NCBI GenBank assembly: GCA_003151595.1
Contig: PLXW01000009.1
Location: forward strand, 1-56,972
Direction: 5' to 3'
Length of the DNA stretch: 56,972 nt
Source of the DNA: Myxococcales bacterium
Lineage (GTDB): Bacteria; Myxococcota; Polyangia; Polyangiales; Polyangiaceae
Within the stretch, counting starts at the first letter, position 1. Each line of letters starts with the position of its first letter. The position numbers were made by a program, and so were the translations under genes. This document shows positions 1 to 8,035 of this stretch, one piece after another. The notes below the pieces were generated by a model. The model saw only the letters and a list, made by a program, of their open reading frames with translations. It searched no databases and was not told the origin of the DNA.

Positions 1-181
1 TCGCGGCCGCGGCAGCTTCACCAGGCGCGCTCGGGCCGGGACGGATCCCCGCCAGCCGCGGCCACGCGACCCCGATCGCGAATCCCACGATCGCGATCAC
101 ACCAACCTTGATCCAGCTCGGCCGATCCGAGCTCTCGGGGGGAATCTGGACCGTGAGCGGCGACGAGCTACGTCCGATCAT
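1..181 (-). CDS. N-terminal part of a single-pass membrane protein (truncated by window edge)
   Basis: Reading leftwards from an ATG at 181-179 gives an open frame to the window edge (about 60 residues). It starts MIGRSSSPLTVQIPP, followed by one hydrophobic segment (IKVGVIAIVGFAIGVAWP, about residues 24-41) and then a Pro/Gly/Ala-rich stretch. This looks like a short cytoplasmic N-terminus, a transmembrane anchor and a flexible outer region. The rest lies outside the window, so no function can be given. Third codon positions are almost all G or C, which supports real coding. Confidence 0.6.
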   Translation of the reverse strand, partial: MIGRSSSPLTVQIPPESSDRPSWIKVGVIAIVGFAIGVAWPRLAGIRPGPSAPGEAAAAA

Positions 182-266
182 TTCTGATCGAGACGTACCA
201 TGCAGTCCCAAAACGGGCGAAATCCCGGCGAAAAAAGCGAGTTTCTCTGCTCGCGTGTCTAGTACT

Positions 267-758
267 TCAAGGGCGGAGCGTGATCCCGATCACCAAGATC
301 CCGTCCTTGTACGACTGGCCGCCGATGAAGAACGGCTCGCCGGCGGGGGCGACCCAGCGGACGCGATCGGCGGCGTCCTGGCCGATCAGCGCACCCATTT
401 TGAAACGCTTGTCGGTCTTGTCCTCGAGGAGGACGACCTCGAGCGACTTGCCGGTGACGAGCGCGTAGGTCGCCGTGGGCTTCCCCTTCCACGGATCGGT
501 CGCGCGCGGCGTGTCGAGGGCGAGCGTCTGCTTGTCGACGAACGAGTACGTGTTGAAGTCGCTGAACGGCGGCTGCGAGAGCTGCGGGATCTTCGGGACC
601 TGCGGGTCCATGTGCCCGCCCGCGGGATCCTTCTTCGCGTACAGCACGAGGATCTCGACGTGCAGCTTCCCGCTCTCCGCGCTCGTCACGCGCGGGAGCG
701 ACAGCGCCATCGTGACCACGCCCAGGGCGAGCGCGACGAACCGCCTTCGACCGAGCAT
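267..758 (-). CDS. Secreted hypothetical protein in an ECF sigma/anti-sigma unit
   Basis: 163 aa. The N-terminus (MLGRRRF then about 15 hydrophobic residues ending near VTSAES) is a signal peptide, so the protein should be exported. The remainder is a compact, mostly beta-looking domain with no transmembrane segment and no motif I recognise. Its ATG directly abuts the stop codon of the anti-sigma gene (TAGATG), so the two are almost certainly translated from one message. By position it may be a target or sensor partner of the sigma/anti-sigma pair; that is inference. Confidence 0.75.
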   Translation of the reverse strand: MLGRRRFVALALGVVTMALSLPRVTSAESGKLHVEILVLYAKKDPAGGHMDPQVPKIPQLSQPPFSDFNTYSFVDKQTLALDTPRATDPWKGKPTATYALVTGKSLEVVLLEDKTDKRFKMGALIGQDAADRVRWVAPAGEPFFIGGQSYKDGILVIGITLRP

Positions 759-1412
759 CTATTTTCTCCCACCCGCACGGCGATCGTCGATCCACACCAC
801 GACGCTCGCGGCGGCTCCCGCGTTGCCCGACGGCATGAAGAAGACGTTCACTTTGTTCTTCGTCGACGAGACCTCTTCGAGGTCAACGCCGTCTTCATCG
901 GCCGCGGCAACCTCGGGCGGCAACGCCGATGGCGCTTCGGTCGCCGATGGCGAGGGGGCCACCGGTTGAACGACGGGCGCGGGCTCGTGCGTCGCGTTGT
1001 CGGCCACGGGAGAGGGCGACGGCGTGCCATTTCGAAGAACGAGGAGCGCACCGGCGGCGAGCGCGAGGATCGCCGCGCCGAACGCGACGCCACGTCCGCC
1101 GCCGCGCGCCGCCCGCGCTTGCGGCGCGCGCGCTTCCACGATCGGGACGACGATCCGCGTCCCCTTCCCCGTCGGCTCCGCGCGCTCGATCTTCGCGATC
1201 ACCTCTTCGGCGATCTCGTCGATCCCCGCGGCCTCCGCGCGCGCGTCGACCCCTTCGCGCACGACGTCGCCCAGCGCGCCCATCGCCTCGAGCACGCGGC
1301 GCGCTTCGTCGCTCGTGCGCACCAGCTCTTCGATCCGAGCGCGCACGTCGGCTTCGAGCTCGCCGTCGGCGTACGCCATCAAGTCCATCATCGTCTCTTG
1401 CGGGAGGCTCAT
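759..1412 (-). CDS. Anti-sigma factor, membrane-anchored
   Basis: 217 aa from the ATG at 1412, which overlaps the sigma-factor stop as ATGA (translational coupling). The N-terminal region (MSLPQETMMDLMAYADGELE, residues 1-20, then an Arg/Glu-rich helical part) has the layout of anti-sigma domains, but it lacks the HxxxCxxC zinc motif, so it is not a ZAS-type factor. One transmembrane helix follows (about residues 107-125, AFGAAILALAAGALLVL), then a Pro/Ala-rich stretch and a short extracytoplasmic domain. It probably holds the adjacent sigma factor at the membrane. The role is inferred from topology and operon position. Confidence 0.75.
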   Translation of the reverse strand: MSLPQETMMDLMAYADGELEADVRARIEELVRTSDEARRVLEAMGALGDVVREGVDARAEAAGIDEIAEEVIAKIERAEPTGKGTRIVVPIVEARAPQARAARGGGRGVAFGAAILALAAGALLVLRNGTPSPSPVADNATHEPAPVVQPVAPSPSATEAPSALPPEVAAADEDGVDLEEVSSTKNKVNVFFMPSGNAGAAASVVVWIDDRRAGGRK

Positions 1413-2152
1413 GACGCGCTCCCCTTGTCGCGTTTGTCGCGTTTGTCGCTCTCGCCGCTCGCCGGCCCGACGTCGATCGGCGGCGTGCCGATCTGCTCCT
1501 GATAGCAATCGGCCAGCGCCTTCTGCAGCTTCTGGCGGGCGTGGAACAGGCGGCTCATGATCGTCCCCTTCGACACCCCCATCGCCGTCGCCATCTCCTC
1601 GTAGCTGAGCCCCTCGATCTCGCGCATCACGATGACGCCGCGGTGGTAGCTCGGGAGCGCGTCGAGCGCGGTCTGCACGCGCAACGCGATTTCCTTCCGC
1701 CGAACCACGTCGTGCGGGTCGGCGCCATCGACGCGCGCCATCAACGGGAAGTCCGAGTCACGCGACTCGTCGAGATCGAGCTTGGCGTCGTCGATGTCGG
1801 TCGTTTGACGGCCGGGCTTCCGATGGAGGTCGATGCTGAGGTTGGTGATGATGCGATAGAGCCAGGTGAAGAAGCTGGATCCTCCTTGAAAGGCGGGGAG
1901 CGATTTGTGAACGCGAAGGAAGGCATCTTGGACGAGCTCGCGGGCGTCGTTCTCGTCACGAACGAGCGCCAGCGCGATCGCGAAGGCACGGCGTTGATGC
2001 CGTTCGACGAGCCGGCGGAACGCCACCGTATCGCCTTGCTGTGCCTTCCCGATGAGCACCCGATCCTCCTCGGCCTCGCGGATGCGCGCTTCCTTGGTAT
2101 TGGACGCCGTGGGACCCCGGGTATTCACGGGCGGAAGCGAAGGCCGCCGCAT
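1409..2152 (-). CDS. ECF-type RNA polymerase sigma factor
   Basis: 247 aa. The start at 2152 is chosen because GAGGAGG lies 6 nt upstream; an in-frame ATG at 2212 has no ribosome-binding site. Sigma70 region 2 is clear (VQDAFLRVHKSLPAFQG, then SFFTWLYRIITN), and region 4 is a helix-turn-helix (LPSYHRGVIVMREIEGLSYE followed by MGVSKGTIMSRLFHARQKLQ). There is an extra N-terminal tail of about 35 residues, and an acidic stretch between the two regions. The stop overlaps the anti-sigma start (ATGA). It lies 107 nt downstream of the HtrA-like gene on the same strand, so envelope stress is a plausible trigger. Confidence 0.9.
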   Translation of the reverse strand: MRRPSLPPVNTRGPTASNTKEARIREAEEDRVLIGKAQQGDTVAFRRLVERHQRRAFAIALALVRDENDARELVQDAFLRVHKSLPAFQGGSSFFTWLYRIITNLSIDLHRKPGRQTTDIDDAKLDLDESRDSDFPLMARVDGADPHDVVRRKEIALRVQTALDALPSYHRGVIVMREIEGLSYEEMATAMGVSKGTIMSRLFHARQKLQKALADCYQEQIGTPPIDVGPASGESDKRDKRDKGSAS

Positions 2153-2259
2153 GGGCGCCTCCTCTTCTTTCGGCGCGTTCTGCGCGGATCGGTCCGGACG
2201 CGCGACGGGCATCGGGGGGTACGTTAGCGCAAGGACGCGGAATCGGCGCGATCTCGCAC

Positions 2260-3507
2260 CTAACGCGTCCTCGGCACCTGAGGCGGCACGGCCTGGTCCT
2301 GGAGCAATCCGAGCGTCACCCGCAGGTCGAACGGCTTTCCCTCGCGCTGAACGCGAAGCGTCACCTGCCGCCCCACGCCAGCGATGCTCGCCAGCCACTT
2401 CAGCTTCTCTTCGCGATCGGTCGCTTCGCCGTCGAACGCGGCGATGAGATCGCCCGCCTGGAGCCCCGCCTTGTCGGCCGGCCCGCCCGGAACGACGTCG
2501 CGGATGACCACGCCCTTGTCACCGATCTTGAGCTGGGCGCGATCTTCGACCGCCACCTTGCGCGCCGATACTACGCGGACGCCCAGCGCACTTCGGGTGA
2601 CGTGCCCGTCGCGAAGCAACATCGGCAGGAGCTGCTTGACCATGTTGATGGGGATCGCGAACCCGATGTTCTGCGCGCCGTCGCCGCGGATCGCGGTGTT
2701 GATGCCGACCACGTCGCCACGCAGATCGAGCAGCGGCCCGCCGCTGTTCCCGGGGTTGATCGAGGCGTCGGTCTGCAAGAAATTGTAATAGCCCGTCGGA
2801 TCGCGCGGTCGCTCGAACGGGTTACGCGGCTGCCCCTCGTCGGCGGGCTCATCGACGCTCCGCCCCTTGGCGCTGATGATCCCGGCGCTCACGGTGTGCT
2901 CGAGCCCGTACGGGTTGCCGATCGCCACCGCCCAGTCGCCGACCTCGATCTTGTCCGAGTCGCCGAGCGTGAGCGGCGTGAACCCCGACTGCTCGATCCG
3001 GATCACGGCCACGTCGGTCTGCGGATCGGTCCCCACGACCTTCGCCGGAAAGACGCGCTCGTCGGAGAGCTTCACGTCGATCTCGTCGGCCCCTTTGACG
3101 ACGTGATTGTTCGTCAGGATGATGCCGTCCTTGTCGACCACGAACCCGGTGCCGAGCCCGTGCGTCTCGCGATGGCGTACGCGACCAAAGAACCCGGGCT
3201 CGGACTCTTCGCCCGTGGTCACGATCGTCACCACGCTCGCGTCGACGCGCTTCGCGATCGGCGCGAACGACATCGGCGCGGCCTGACCGCTCGGGCTCAC
3301 GGGGGGGATCGTCGGCTGCTGCTGCGCGAACGGCGTCGGCAACGGCGACGCGCTCGCCACCGCCGGCGACGATGCGCTCGGCACCGCCACCGCGCCCGGA
3401 GGGAGCTCGTCGCTGTCGCCGCTCGTGCCCAGCACGCGCTTGCACCCGAGCGGCGCGGCGATCGCAGCCGCGACCAGAGCGAGCACGACGCAACGCGACC
3501 CGCCCAT
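2260..3507 (-). CDS. HtrA/DegP-type serine protease, lipoprotein-like, trypsin domain plus one PDZ
   Basis: 415 aa from ATG 3507 (an in-frame GTG at 3513 overlaps the upstream stop and could also be used). The signal sequence ends in AAPLGC, a weak lipobox, suggesting membrane tethering. A Pro/Ser/Ala linker leads to a trypsin-like domain with His135 (TNNHVV), Asp165 (DPQTDVAVI) and Ser255 (NPGNSGGPL). One PDZ domain follows (about residues 310-400; GPADKAGLQAGDLIAAFDG). This is periplasmic quality-control protease architecture. It is the last gene of a tight unit with DUF1844, a 60-aa protein and a SlyD-like isomerase, a plausible protein-folding cluster. Confidence 0.93.
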   Translation of the reverse strand: MGGSRCVVLALVAAAIAAPLGCKRVLGTSGDSDELPPGAVAVPSASSPAVASASPLPTPFAQQQPTIPPVSPSGQAAPMSFAPIAKRVDASVVTIVTTGEESEPGFFGRVRHRETHGLGTGFVVDKDGIILTNNHVVKGADEIDVKLSDERVFPAKVVGTDPQTDVAVIRIEQSGFTPLTLGDSDKIEVGDWAVAIGNPYGLEHTVSAGIISAKGRSVDEPADEGQPRNPFERPRDPTGYYNFLQTDASINPGNSGGPLLDLRGDVVGINTAIRGDGAQNIGFAIPINMVKQLLPMLLRDGHVTRSALGVRVVSARKVAVEDRAQLKIGDKGVVIRDVVPGGPADKAGLQAGDLIAAFDGEATDREEKLKWLASIAGVGRQVTLRVQREGKPFDLRVTLGLLQDQAVPPQVPRTR

Positions 3508-3509
3508 GA

Positions 3510-3803
3510 TCACTTCTTCGGCTCGGCCTTCTTTTCGGCTTCCACGTAGCGCATGCGGAGATCGAAGAGCACGTGCGTGAGCAAGCGCTCTTCGTCGCCG
3601 GTGAGATTCCCCTTCGTCTTCTCTTCGAGGACGCCGAGCAGATCGATCGTCTGCCGGGCGAGAAGAAGGTTCATCTCGATCTTCTGAGTCTCCGGGTGCG
3701 GAGCGTCACCGAGGTGCAAGACCGCCGAGTGACTCAGCGACACGACGAACGTGGCGAAGTCGATCGTCGGAAGAGCCTCTTCCTTCTCCTGCCCCGAGAC
3801 CAT
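3510..3803 (-). CDS. DUF1844 family protein
   Basis: 97 aa, close to the usual family length. The motifs that define DUF1844 are present: IDFATFVVSLSHSAVLHLG, then LLARQTIDLLGVLEEKTKGN and a terminal LLTHVLFDLRMRYVE. It is an all-helical soluble protein with no signal peptide, and the function of the family is unknown. One base separates it from the 60-aa gene upstream, and its stop overlaps the possible GTG start of the protease gene, so the genes are co-transcribed. Confidence 0.9.
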   Translation of the reverse strand: MVSGQEKEEALPTIDFATFVVSLSHSAVLHLGDAPHPETQKIEMNLLLARQTIDLLGVLEEKTKGNLTGDEERLLTHVLFDLRMRYVEAEKKAEPKK

Positions 3804-3804
3804 C

Positions 3805-3987
3805 TCAGTCCTCGCGGCCGCCGAGCGCGGGCTGCGTGACGGTGACCGGCTCCGACTGCTCTCCGAGATCCGTGAGGCCGCCGATGTGCTTCTCGACGTC
3901 CTTGTCCGTGAGCGTGCCGTTGCCGAGCATGCGCTCGCGAACGCGGATGTCCCAGTCCCAGGAGTTGATCGTCTTGTTGTTGCTCAT
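3805..3987 (-). CDS. Small hypothetical protein
   Basis: 60 aa beginning MSNNKTINSWDWDIRVRERM. The ATG at 3987 is preceded by GAGGAA at a good distance; the longer TTG-started version at 4008 has no such site. The protein is hydrophilic, has no cysteine, signal or membrane segment, and has the look of a short helical adaptor. It sits between the SlyD-like gene (17-nt gap) and DUF1844 (1-nt gap). I do not recognise a family. Confidence 0.75.
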   Translation of the reverse strand: MSNNKTINSWDWDIRVRERMLGNGTLTDKDVEKHIGGLTDLGEQSEPVTVTQPALGGRED

Positions 3988-4004
3988 GTTCGGTTCCTCG
4001 CTAC

Positions 4005-4595
4005 TCAATTGACGACGGGCTTCTTGCCCATCGAAACGATTTTGGGCTCATGGGCGTGACCGGCGTGACCGGCTTCGCCGTGGTCGTGATCGCACCCTTC
4101 GCCGTGAACGTGATCATGCGCGTCGTCCATCGCACGCGCGGCCGATTCGATTTCGGACTCGGTCGCGCCGCGGACCGACTTCACTTCGATCTCGTAGTGG
4201 AGCGTCATCCCGGCGAGCGGATGGTTCGCGTCGACCAGCACGGCGTCTTCGTTCACCTCGACGACCTGCAGCACGACCTCTTCGCCATCGGGCGATGCCG
4301 CGACGAACTCGTCGCCGGGCTGCACGGTGGCCGGGAACTCCGTGCGCTCGATCTCGAGCATCAGCTCTTCGTCGCGCTCGCCGTAGCCTTCGTCGGCGGC
4401 GACGGTGATCTTCTTGGCGTCGCCCGGCTTCATCCCGGCGAGCGCGGCCTCGAGCCCCGGCACCAGCATGCCGTAGCCGTGCACGTACTCGATGGGCTCG
4501 CCTTCGTCGCCGCGGCTCGCGTCGAGGACTTCACCGTCGTCGTCCTTGAGGACGTAGTCGACGATGACGAACGAATTGGGCTGAACGACGTTCAC
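4005..4595 (-). CDS. slyD: SlyD-like FKBP-type peptidyl-prolyl isomerase with His-rich tail
   Basis: 196 aa from a GTG at 4595 preceded by GGAGG; an upstream ATG at 4640 would add 15 residues but has no ribosome-binding site. The FKBP fold is marked by VIVDYVLKDDDGEVLDAS, then YVHGYGMLVPGLEAALAGM and an insert-in-flap region (about residues 70-130) as in SlyD. The C-terminal tail is rich in His, Asp and one Cys (DDAHDHVHGEGCDHDHGE), the metal-binding tail that in SlyD binds nickel and other divalent metals. It is probably a cytoplasmic chaperone/isomerase. First gene of the unit ending in the HtrA-like protease. Confidence 0.9.
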   Translation of the reverse strand: MNVVQPNSFVIVDYVLKDDDGEVLDASRGDEGEPIEYVHGYGMLVPGLEAALAGMKPGDAKKITVAADEGYGERDEELMLEIERTEFPATVQPGDEFVAASPDGEEVVLQVVEVNEDAVLVDANHPLAGMTLHYEIEVKSVRGATESEIESAARAMDDAHDHVHGEGCDHDHGEAGHAGHAHEPKIVSMGKKPVVN

Positions 4596-4706
4596 GGATC
4601 CTCCGGGCGACGGGGCTGAAGCGGGCGCTGAATCAGGCAAGGGGCCGAAGGGGTAGCGCGAAGGGTGCGAAACGTCCAGCCGGGGGCGGTAAACCGGCCG
4701 GAATCG

Positions 4707-5138
4707 TCACTTCACGGTGACGGTGATCGAGTCCTTGAAGATCTCCCCTTCATCGACCGCCGCCTGCACGTAGAGCGACGTCTTCCCCATGATTCGCGGC
4801 GTGACGACCACCTCGCGCGAGTCGGAGTCGTACGGCGCCGCGTTGCAGATCGAGTTGCTCTCGCACCGCGCGAGCAGCACGCGCACTTTCCGTGTGCGCT
4901 CCTCTTCCTTGGTGGCGCCGCCCGACAGCTTGATGGTGCGCTTCTCGATCCGTTCGATGCGCACGTGCTCGGGCGTGCCGATGTGAAAGTCGTCCGGCGC
5001 GGTGACGAAGTGGAACGCGCCCTGGTCGCCGTTGGTCTCCTGGACCTTCCACGACGGCTCGAAGACCGAGTCGATCACGTCGCACGATACGAGCGAGCAC
5101 GCGCACGACGCTGCCACCACTGCGAGAAGCGGGCGCAT
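4707..5138 (-). CDS. Small lipoprotein of unknown function
   Basis: 143 aa from ATG 5138. The signal peptide ends in the lipobox LVSC (SLVSCDVID), giving a lipid-anchored mature protein of about 120 residues. The mature part looks like a beta-sandwich and ends DSITVTVK. It contains a Cys pair (RCESNSIC) that could form a disulfide. Its start overlaps the stop of the aconitase-like gene by one base (TGATG). The functional relation to that cytoplasmic enzyme is not obvious. Confidence 0.75.
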   Translation of the reverse strand: MRPLLAVVAASCACSLVSCDVIDSVFEPSWKVQETNGDQGAFHFVTAPDDFHIGTPEHVRIERIEKRTIKLSGGATKEEERTRKVRVLLARCESNSICNAAPYDSDSREVVVTPRIMGKTSLYVQAAVDEGEIFKDSITVTVK

Positions 5139-7123
5139 CACATGTCCGCCGGGCCGACGATGCGCCCAGCGATCGCGCTGGCGGCGACGACGAGCGGGCT
5201 CGCGAGGTAGACCTTGCCGGGTCCGCTGCGGCCGGGGAAGTTTCGGTTCTGCGAGCTCACTGTGACTTGATCGGGCGAGTCGCTCACGCCGGGCCCGGCC
5301 TTGATGCACGCGCCGCACGACGGATCGACCAGCTCGGCGCCCGCCTTCGCGAAGACGTCGAGGTAGCCCATCTTCTCCGCGTACGCGCGGATGTCTTGCG
5401 AGCCGAACTGAATGTAGAGGTGCACGCCGTCGGCCACCCGCTTGCCGCTCTTCACCGCGCGATCGAGGACGGAGGCGTACATGTCCATGTCCGCTTTCTT
5501 CCCGCCGGTGCACGAGCCGCCGTACGCGATGTCGATCTTCACGTCGCCCCCTTGCGGGCTCCGCAGGTCGACGAGCGGCACGCCGTTTCGCGGATCGCCC
5601 GGTGTGGCGACCATCGGCGCGATGGCGCCGAGATCGATCTCGAACGTCGCCAGGTACGAAGCGCCGGGATCGGCCTTCACGATCCTCGCGCGCACGTCGT
5701 CCGCGTTCGCGCCGCGCTGCTTCACCAGGTAGTCGACGATCACCTCGTCGGCCTCGATGATCCCCGTGAAGCCGCCCGCTTCGACGGCCATGTTGGTCAA
5801 CGTGGCGCGCTCGTCGAGCGCCATTCCGCGAACGCCCTCGCCGGCGAACTCGAGCACCTTGCCGATGCCGTCGCCCCCCTTGAAGAAGGGCTGCGCCAGG
5901 ATGTGGAGCATCACGTCTTTCGCGCACACGCCGTCGCGGAGCTTCCCGTTGAGCACGAAGCGCGCGGTCTCGGGGACAGTGACGCGCACGTCCCTGGTGA
6001 ACCAGGCGTTCGCCATGTCGGTCGACCCGACGCCGAAGGCGAAGCAGCCGAGCGCGCCGGCCATGCAGGTGTGCGAGTCGGTTCCGGCGACGAGCTGACC
6101 GGGGAGCGCGATCTCTTCGACCACCTTGTTGTGGCAAATCGCTTCGGAGCCGACGAGCTTTCCGTCGCGGTGAACCTCTCCATAGAGCTTCACGCCTTGC
6201 TTCTTGGTGAACGCTTCTTGAACGGTGGCGAGCGACTGCGCCTGCGTGTCGAGGTGCATGTCCTTGTGCGCCTTGGACATGACCTTGCTGAGGAACGTGA
6301 GGTGATCGCGGAACGCGAAGACGCTCGAAGGCTCGGTCACGCGCGCGTCCTTGCCGAGCTGCGCGACGAAGAGCGACTCGGCCATCGGCGTCACGTACTC
6401 ATGCGAGAAGCGGACGTCGGTGCGCGCGAAGAAGGCGTCGCCCGGCTTCACCGCGGGCACGCCGACCTTGCCGGCCTTGGCGTCGACGATCACGTGCGAC
6501 GCCAGGATCTTCTCGCACAACGTCATCGGCCGCTTCGCCGTGGTGACGGCCGGCGGAGACACGTCGCCCGCGAGTCGCGCACGGTTGTACGCGAAGAGCC
6601 CGCCGTGCTCGACGATGCCCGCGCTGATGGCATCCAGCCCTTTGGTGAACTCGCTCATCGGGATCGCCTCGCCGCGCGCGATACGATCGACGAGGCCGAA
6701 GTCGGTGCTCGTGAGGAGGCCGATGTTCTGCGAGTTCTGGCGGTAGATCTTCTCGATGCTCTTGGCGATGACGAGCTGCACGCCGCACGCGAGCTCGCTG
6801 TACGGCGCGGTCTCGCGCGAGCTTCCGCACCCCTTCGAGGTGCCGCTCACGATGACCCCGAAGCCGCCGTTCTTGATGGCGTCGGCTTTGATCTTCCCGC
6901 CGCGCAGGCCGACGAGGCAATAACGGGCGAGCGTCTCGTCGTAGTAGTAGCAAACCCAACCGGGCGTGATTTCGTCGGTGGAGATGCTGCCGATGAGCGG
7001 CTGGTCGCGCGTCTCGATCGGGAGGGATTCGCCTTCGAGCTGGCGCTCCACGGCGGCCAGGTCTTCGGTGAGGTAGAGGATGCGTCCACGAATGGAGACG
7101 GTGCGCTCGCCCGAATCGCTCAT
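5138..7123 (-). CDS. Aconitase-superfamily hydro-lyase with N-terminal swivel domain
   Basis: 661 aa. The order of domains is unusual. The small LeuD-like swivel domain comes first (substrate-loop motif GCGSSRE at 98-104), followed by a LeuC-like catalytic domain with VAGTDSHTCMAGALGCFAFG. The 4Fe-4S ligands are Cys538 (GGSCTGG) and Cys603/Cys606 (DPSCGAC), followed by SSQNRNFPGR. This matches the swivel-first order of AcnB without the HEAT-like region. It should reversibly dehydrate and rehydrate a hydroxyacid (citrate/isocitrate, 3-isopropylmalate or similar); the substrate cannot be settled from sequence alone. No leu or tricarboxylic-acid genes are adjacent. Confidence 0.88.
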   Translation of the reverse strand: MSDSGERTVSIRGRILYLTEDLAAVERQLEGESLPIETRDQPLIGSISTDEITPGWVCYYYDETLARYCLVGLRGGKIKADAIKNGGFGVIVSGTSKGCGSSRETAPYSELACGVQLVIAKSIEKIYRQNSQNIGLLTSTDFGLVDRIARGEAIPMSEFTKGLDAISAGIVEHGGLFAYNRARLAGDVSPPAVTTAKRPMTLCEKILASHVIVDAKAGKVGVPAVKPGDAFFARTDVRFSHEYVTPMAESLFVAQLGKDARVTEPSSVFAFRDHLTFLSKVMSKAHKDMHLDTQAQSLATVQEAFTKKQGVKLYGEVHRDGKLVGSEAICHNKVVEEIALPGQLVAGTDSHTCMAGALGCFAFGVGSTDMANAWFTRDVRVTVPETARFVLNGKLRDGVCAKDVMLHILAQPFFKGGDGIGKVLEFAGEGVRGMALDERATLTNMAVEAGGFTGIIEADEVIVDYLVKQRGANADDVRARIVKADPGASYLATFEIDLGAIAPMVATPGDPRNGVPLVDLRSPQGGDVKIDIAYGGSCTGGKKADMDMYASVLDRAVKSGKRVADGVHLYIQFGSQDIRAYAEKMGYLDVFAKAGAELVDPSCGACIKAGPGVSDSPDQVTVSSQNRNFPGRSGPGKVYLASPLVVAASAIAGRIVGPADM

Positions 7124-7153
7124 GCCGATCGCTCTACCACGGGGGGCCTCCGC

Positions 7154-8026
7154 GTGCGCGTCGCGCTGGTGACGACGAGCTGGCCGCGGTTCGAGGGAGA
7201 CCCGTCAGGGCACTTCGTCGAGGCCGAGGCGCGCGCGCTTACGCGACGCGGCGAGGACGTCGTGGTGATCGCGGCGGACGGGGCGGCGTTCGGGTGGCCG
7301 GGGGTGGCGGCGCGCATCGCTTCGAGCCCGTGGCGCGCGGCGGGCGCGGCGGCCTGGGTGGTGGGCGCGCGGAGGAAGATCGCGCAGGGCCGGTTCGATC
7401 GCGTCGTGGCGCATTGGGCCGTGCCGTGCGCGTGGCCGATTGCGACGGGCGGGCGTCACGCGCTCGAGGTGGTGTCGCACGGGGGCGACGTGCGGCTCAT
7501 CGCGCGAATGCCGGCGACGATGCGCGCGCTCGTCGTGCGAACGATCACGACGCGCGCGGAGTCCTGGCGCTTCGTGGCGGCGCACCTGGTGGAAGCGATC
7601 GTGAAGTGCGTGCCGCGCGACGTGGGGGCCGCCGTGGAGCGCGTGGCGCGCGTCGAGGCGTGCGCGATCGACGTGGAGGCACCGGCGCGCGAAGCGGTCG
7701 AGGCGAAGCGCGCGCAGATCGGGAGCCCGTTCGCGGTGTGCGTCGCGCGTCTCGTGGCGTCGAAGCGCGTGGACGCGGCGATCGCGTGGGCGGCGCGCGA
7801 GCGGGTGACGCTGGTCGTGGTGGGCGATGGGCCGGAGCGCGCGAAGCTCGAGCAGCGCGCGCGCGCGTCGGGATCGCGCGTCGTGTTCGTGGGCAAGGTC
7901 CCGCGCGCCGACGCGCTGGCGTGGATCGCGGCGAGCGATCGCGTGGTCAACGCCTCGCGTGTGGAAGGTGCATCGACGGTCGAGCGCGAGGCGAAGGTGC
8001 TCGGCGTCGACGTGAGCGCGGTCTGA
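7154..8026 (+). CDS. Glycosyltransferase, GT4-like (GT-B fold)
   Basis: 290 aa from a GTG at 7154 (MRVALVTTSWPRFEGDPSG), the classic GT4 start with a Gly-rich nucleotide-sugar loop. The N-terminal half resembles the acceptor domain (VSHGGDVRLI). The C-terminal half has AVCVARLVASKRVD, VVVGDGPERAKLE and the EX7E motif near the end (EGASTVERE). It is shorter than most GT4 enzymes (350-400 aa), mainly in the middle and at the C-terminus. It probably transfers a sugar in envelope polysaccharide or glycolipid synthesis. It stands alone between an opposite-strand enzyme gene and a lipoprotein gene. Confidence 0.85.
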   Translation: MRVALVTTSWPRFEGDPSGHFVEAEARALTRRGEDVVVIAADGAAFGWPGVAARIASSPWRAAGAAAWVVGARRKIAQGRFDRVVAHWAVPCAWPIATGGRHALEVVSHGGDVRLIARMPATMRALVVRTITTRAESWRFVAAHLVEAIVKCVPRDVGAAVERVARVEACAIDVEAPAREAVEAKRAQIGSPFAVCVARLVASKRVDAAIAWAARERVTLVVVGDGPERAKLEQRARASGSRVVFVGKVPRADALAWIAASDRVVNASRVEGASTVEREAKVLGVDVSAV

Positions 8027-8035
8027 CCAGCGCGC

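Noticed and set aside
5267..8026. Very long plus-strand open frame opposite the aconitase-like gene
   Set aside because: Only its last 290 codons (from 7154) form a recognisable protein, the glycosyltransferase. The rest is the antisense of a clearly conserved enzyme and is Arg/Ala/His-rich, as expected for shadow frames in GC-rich DNA.
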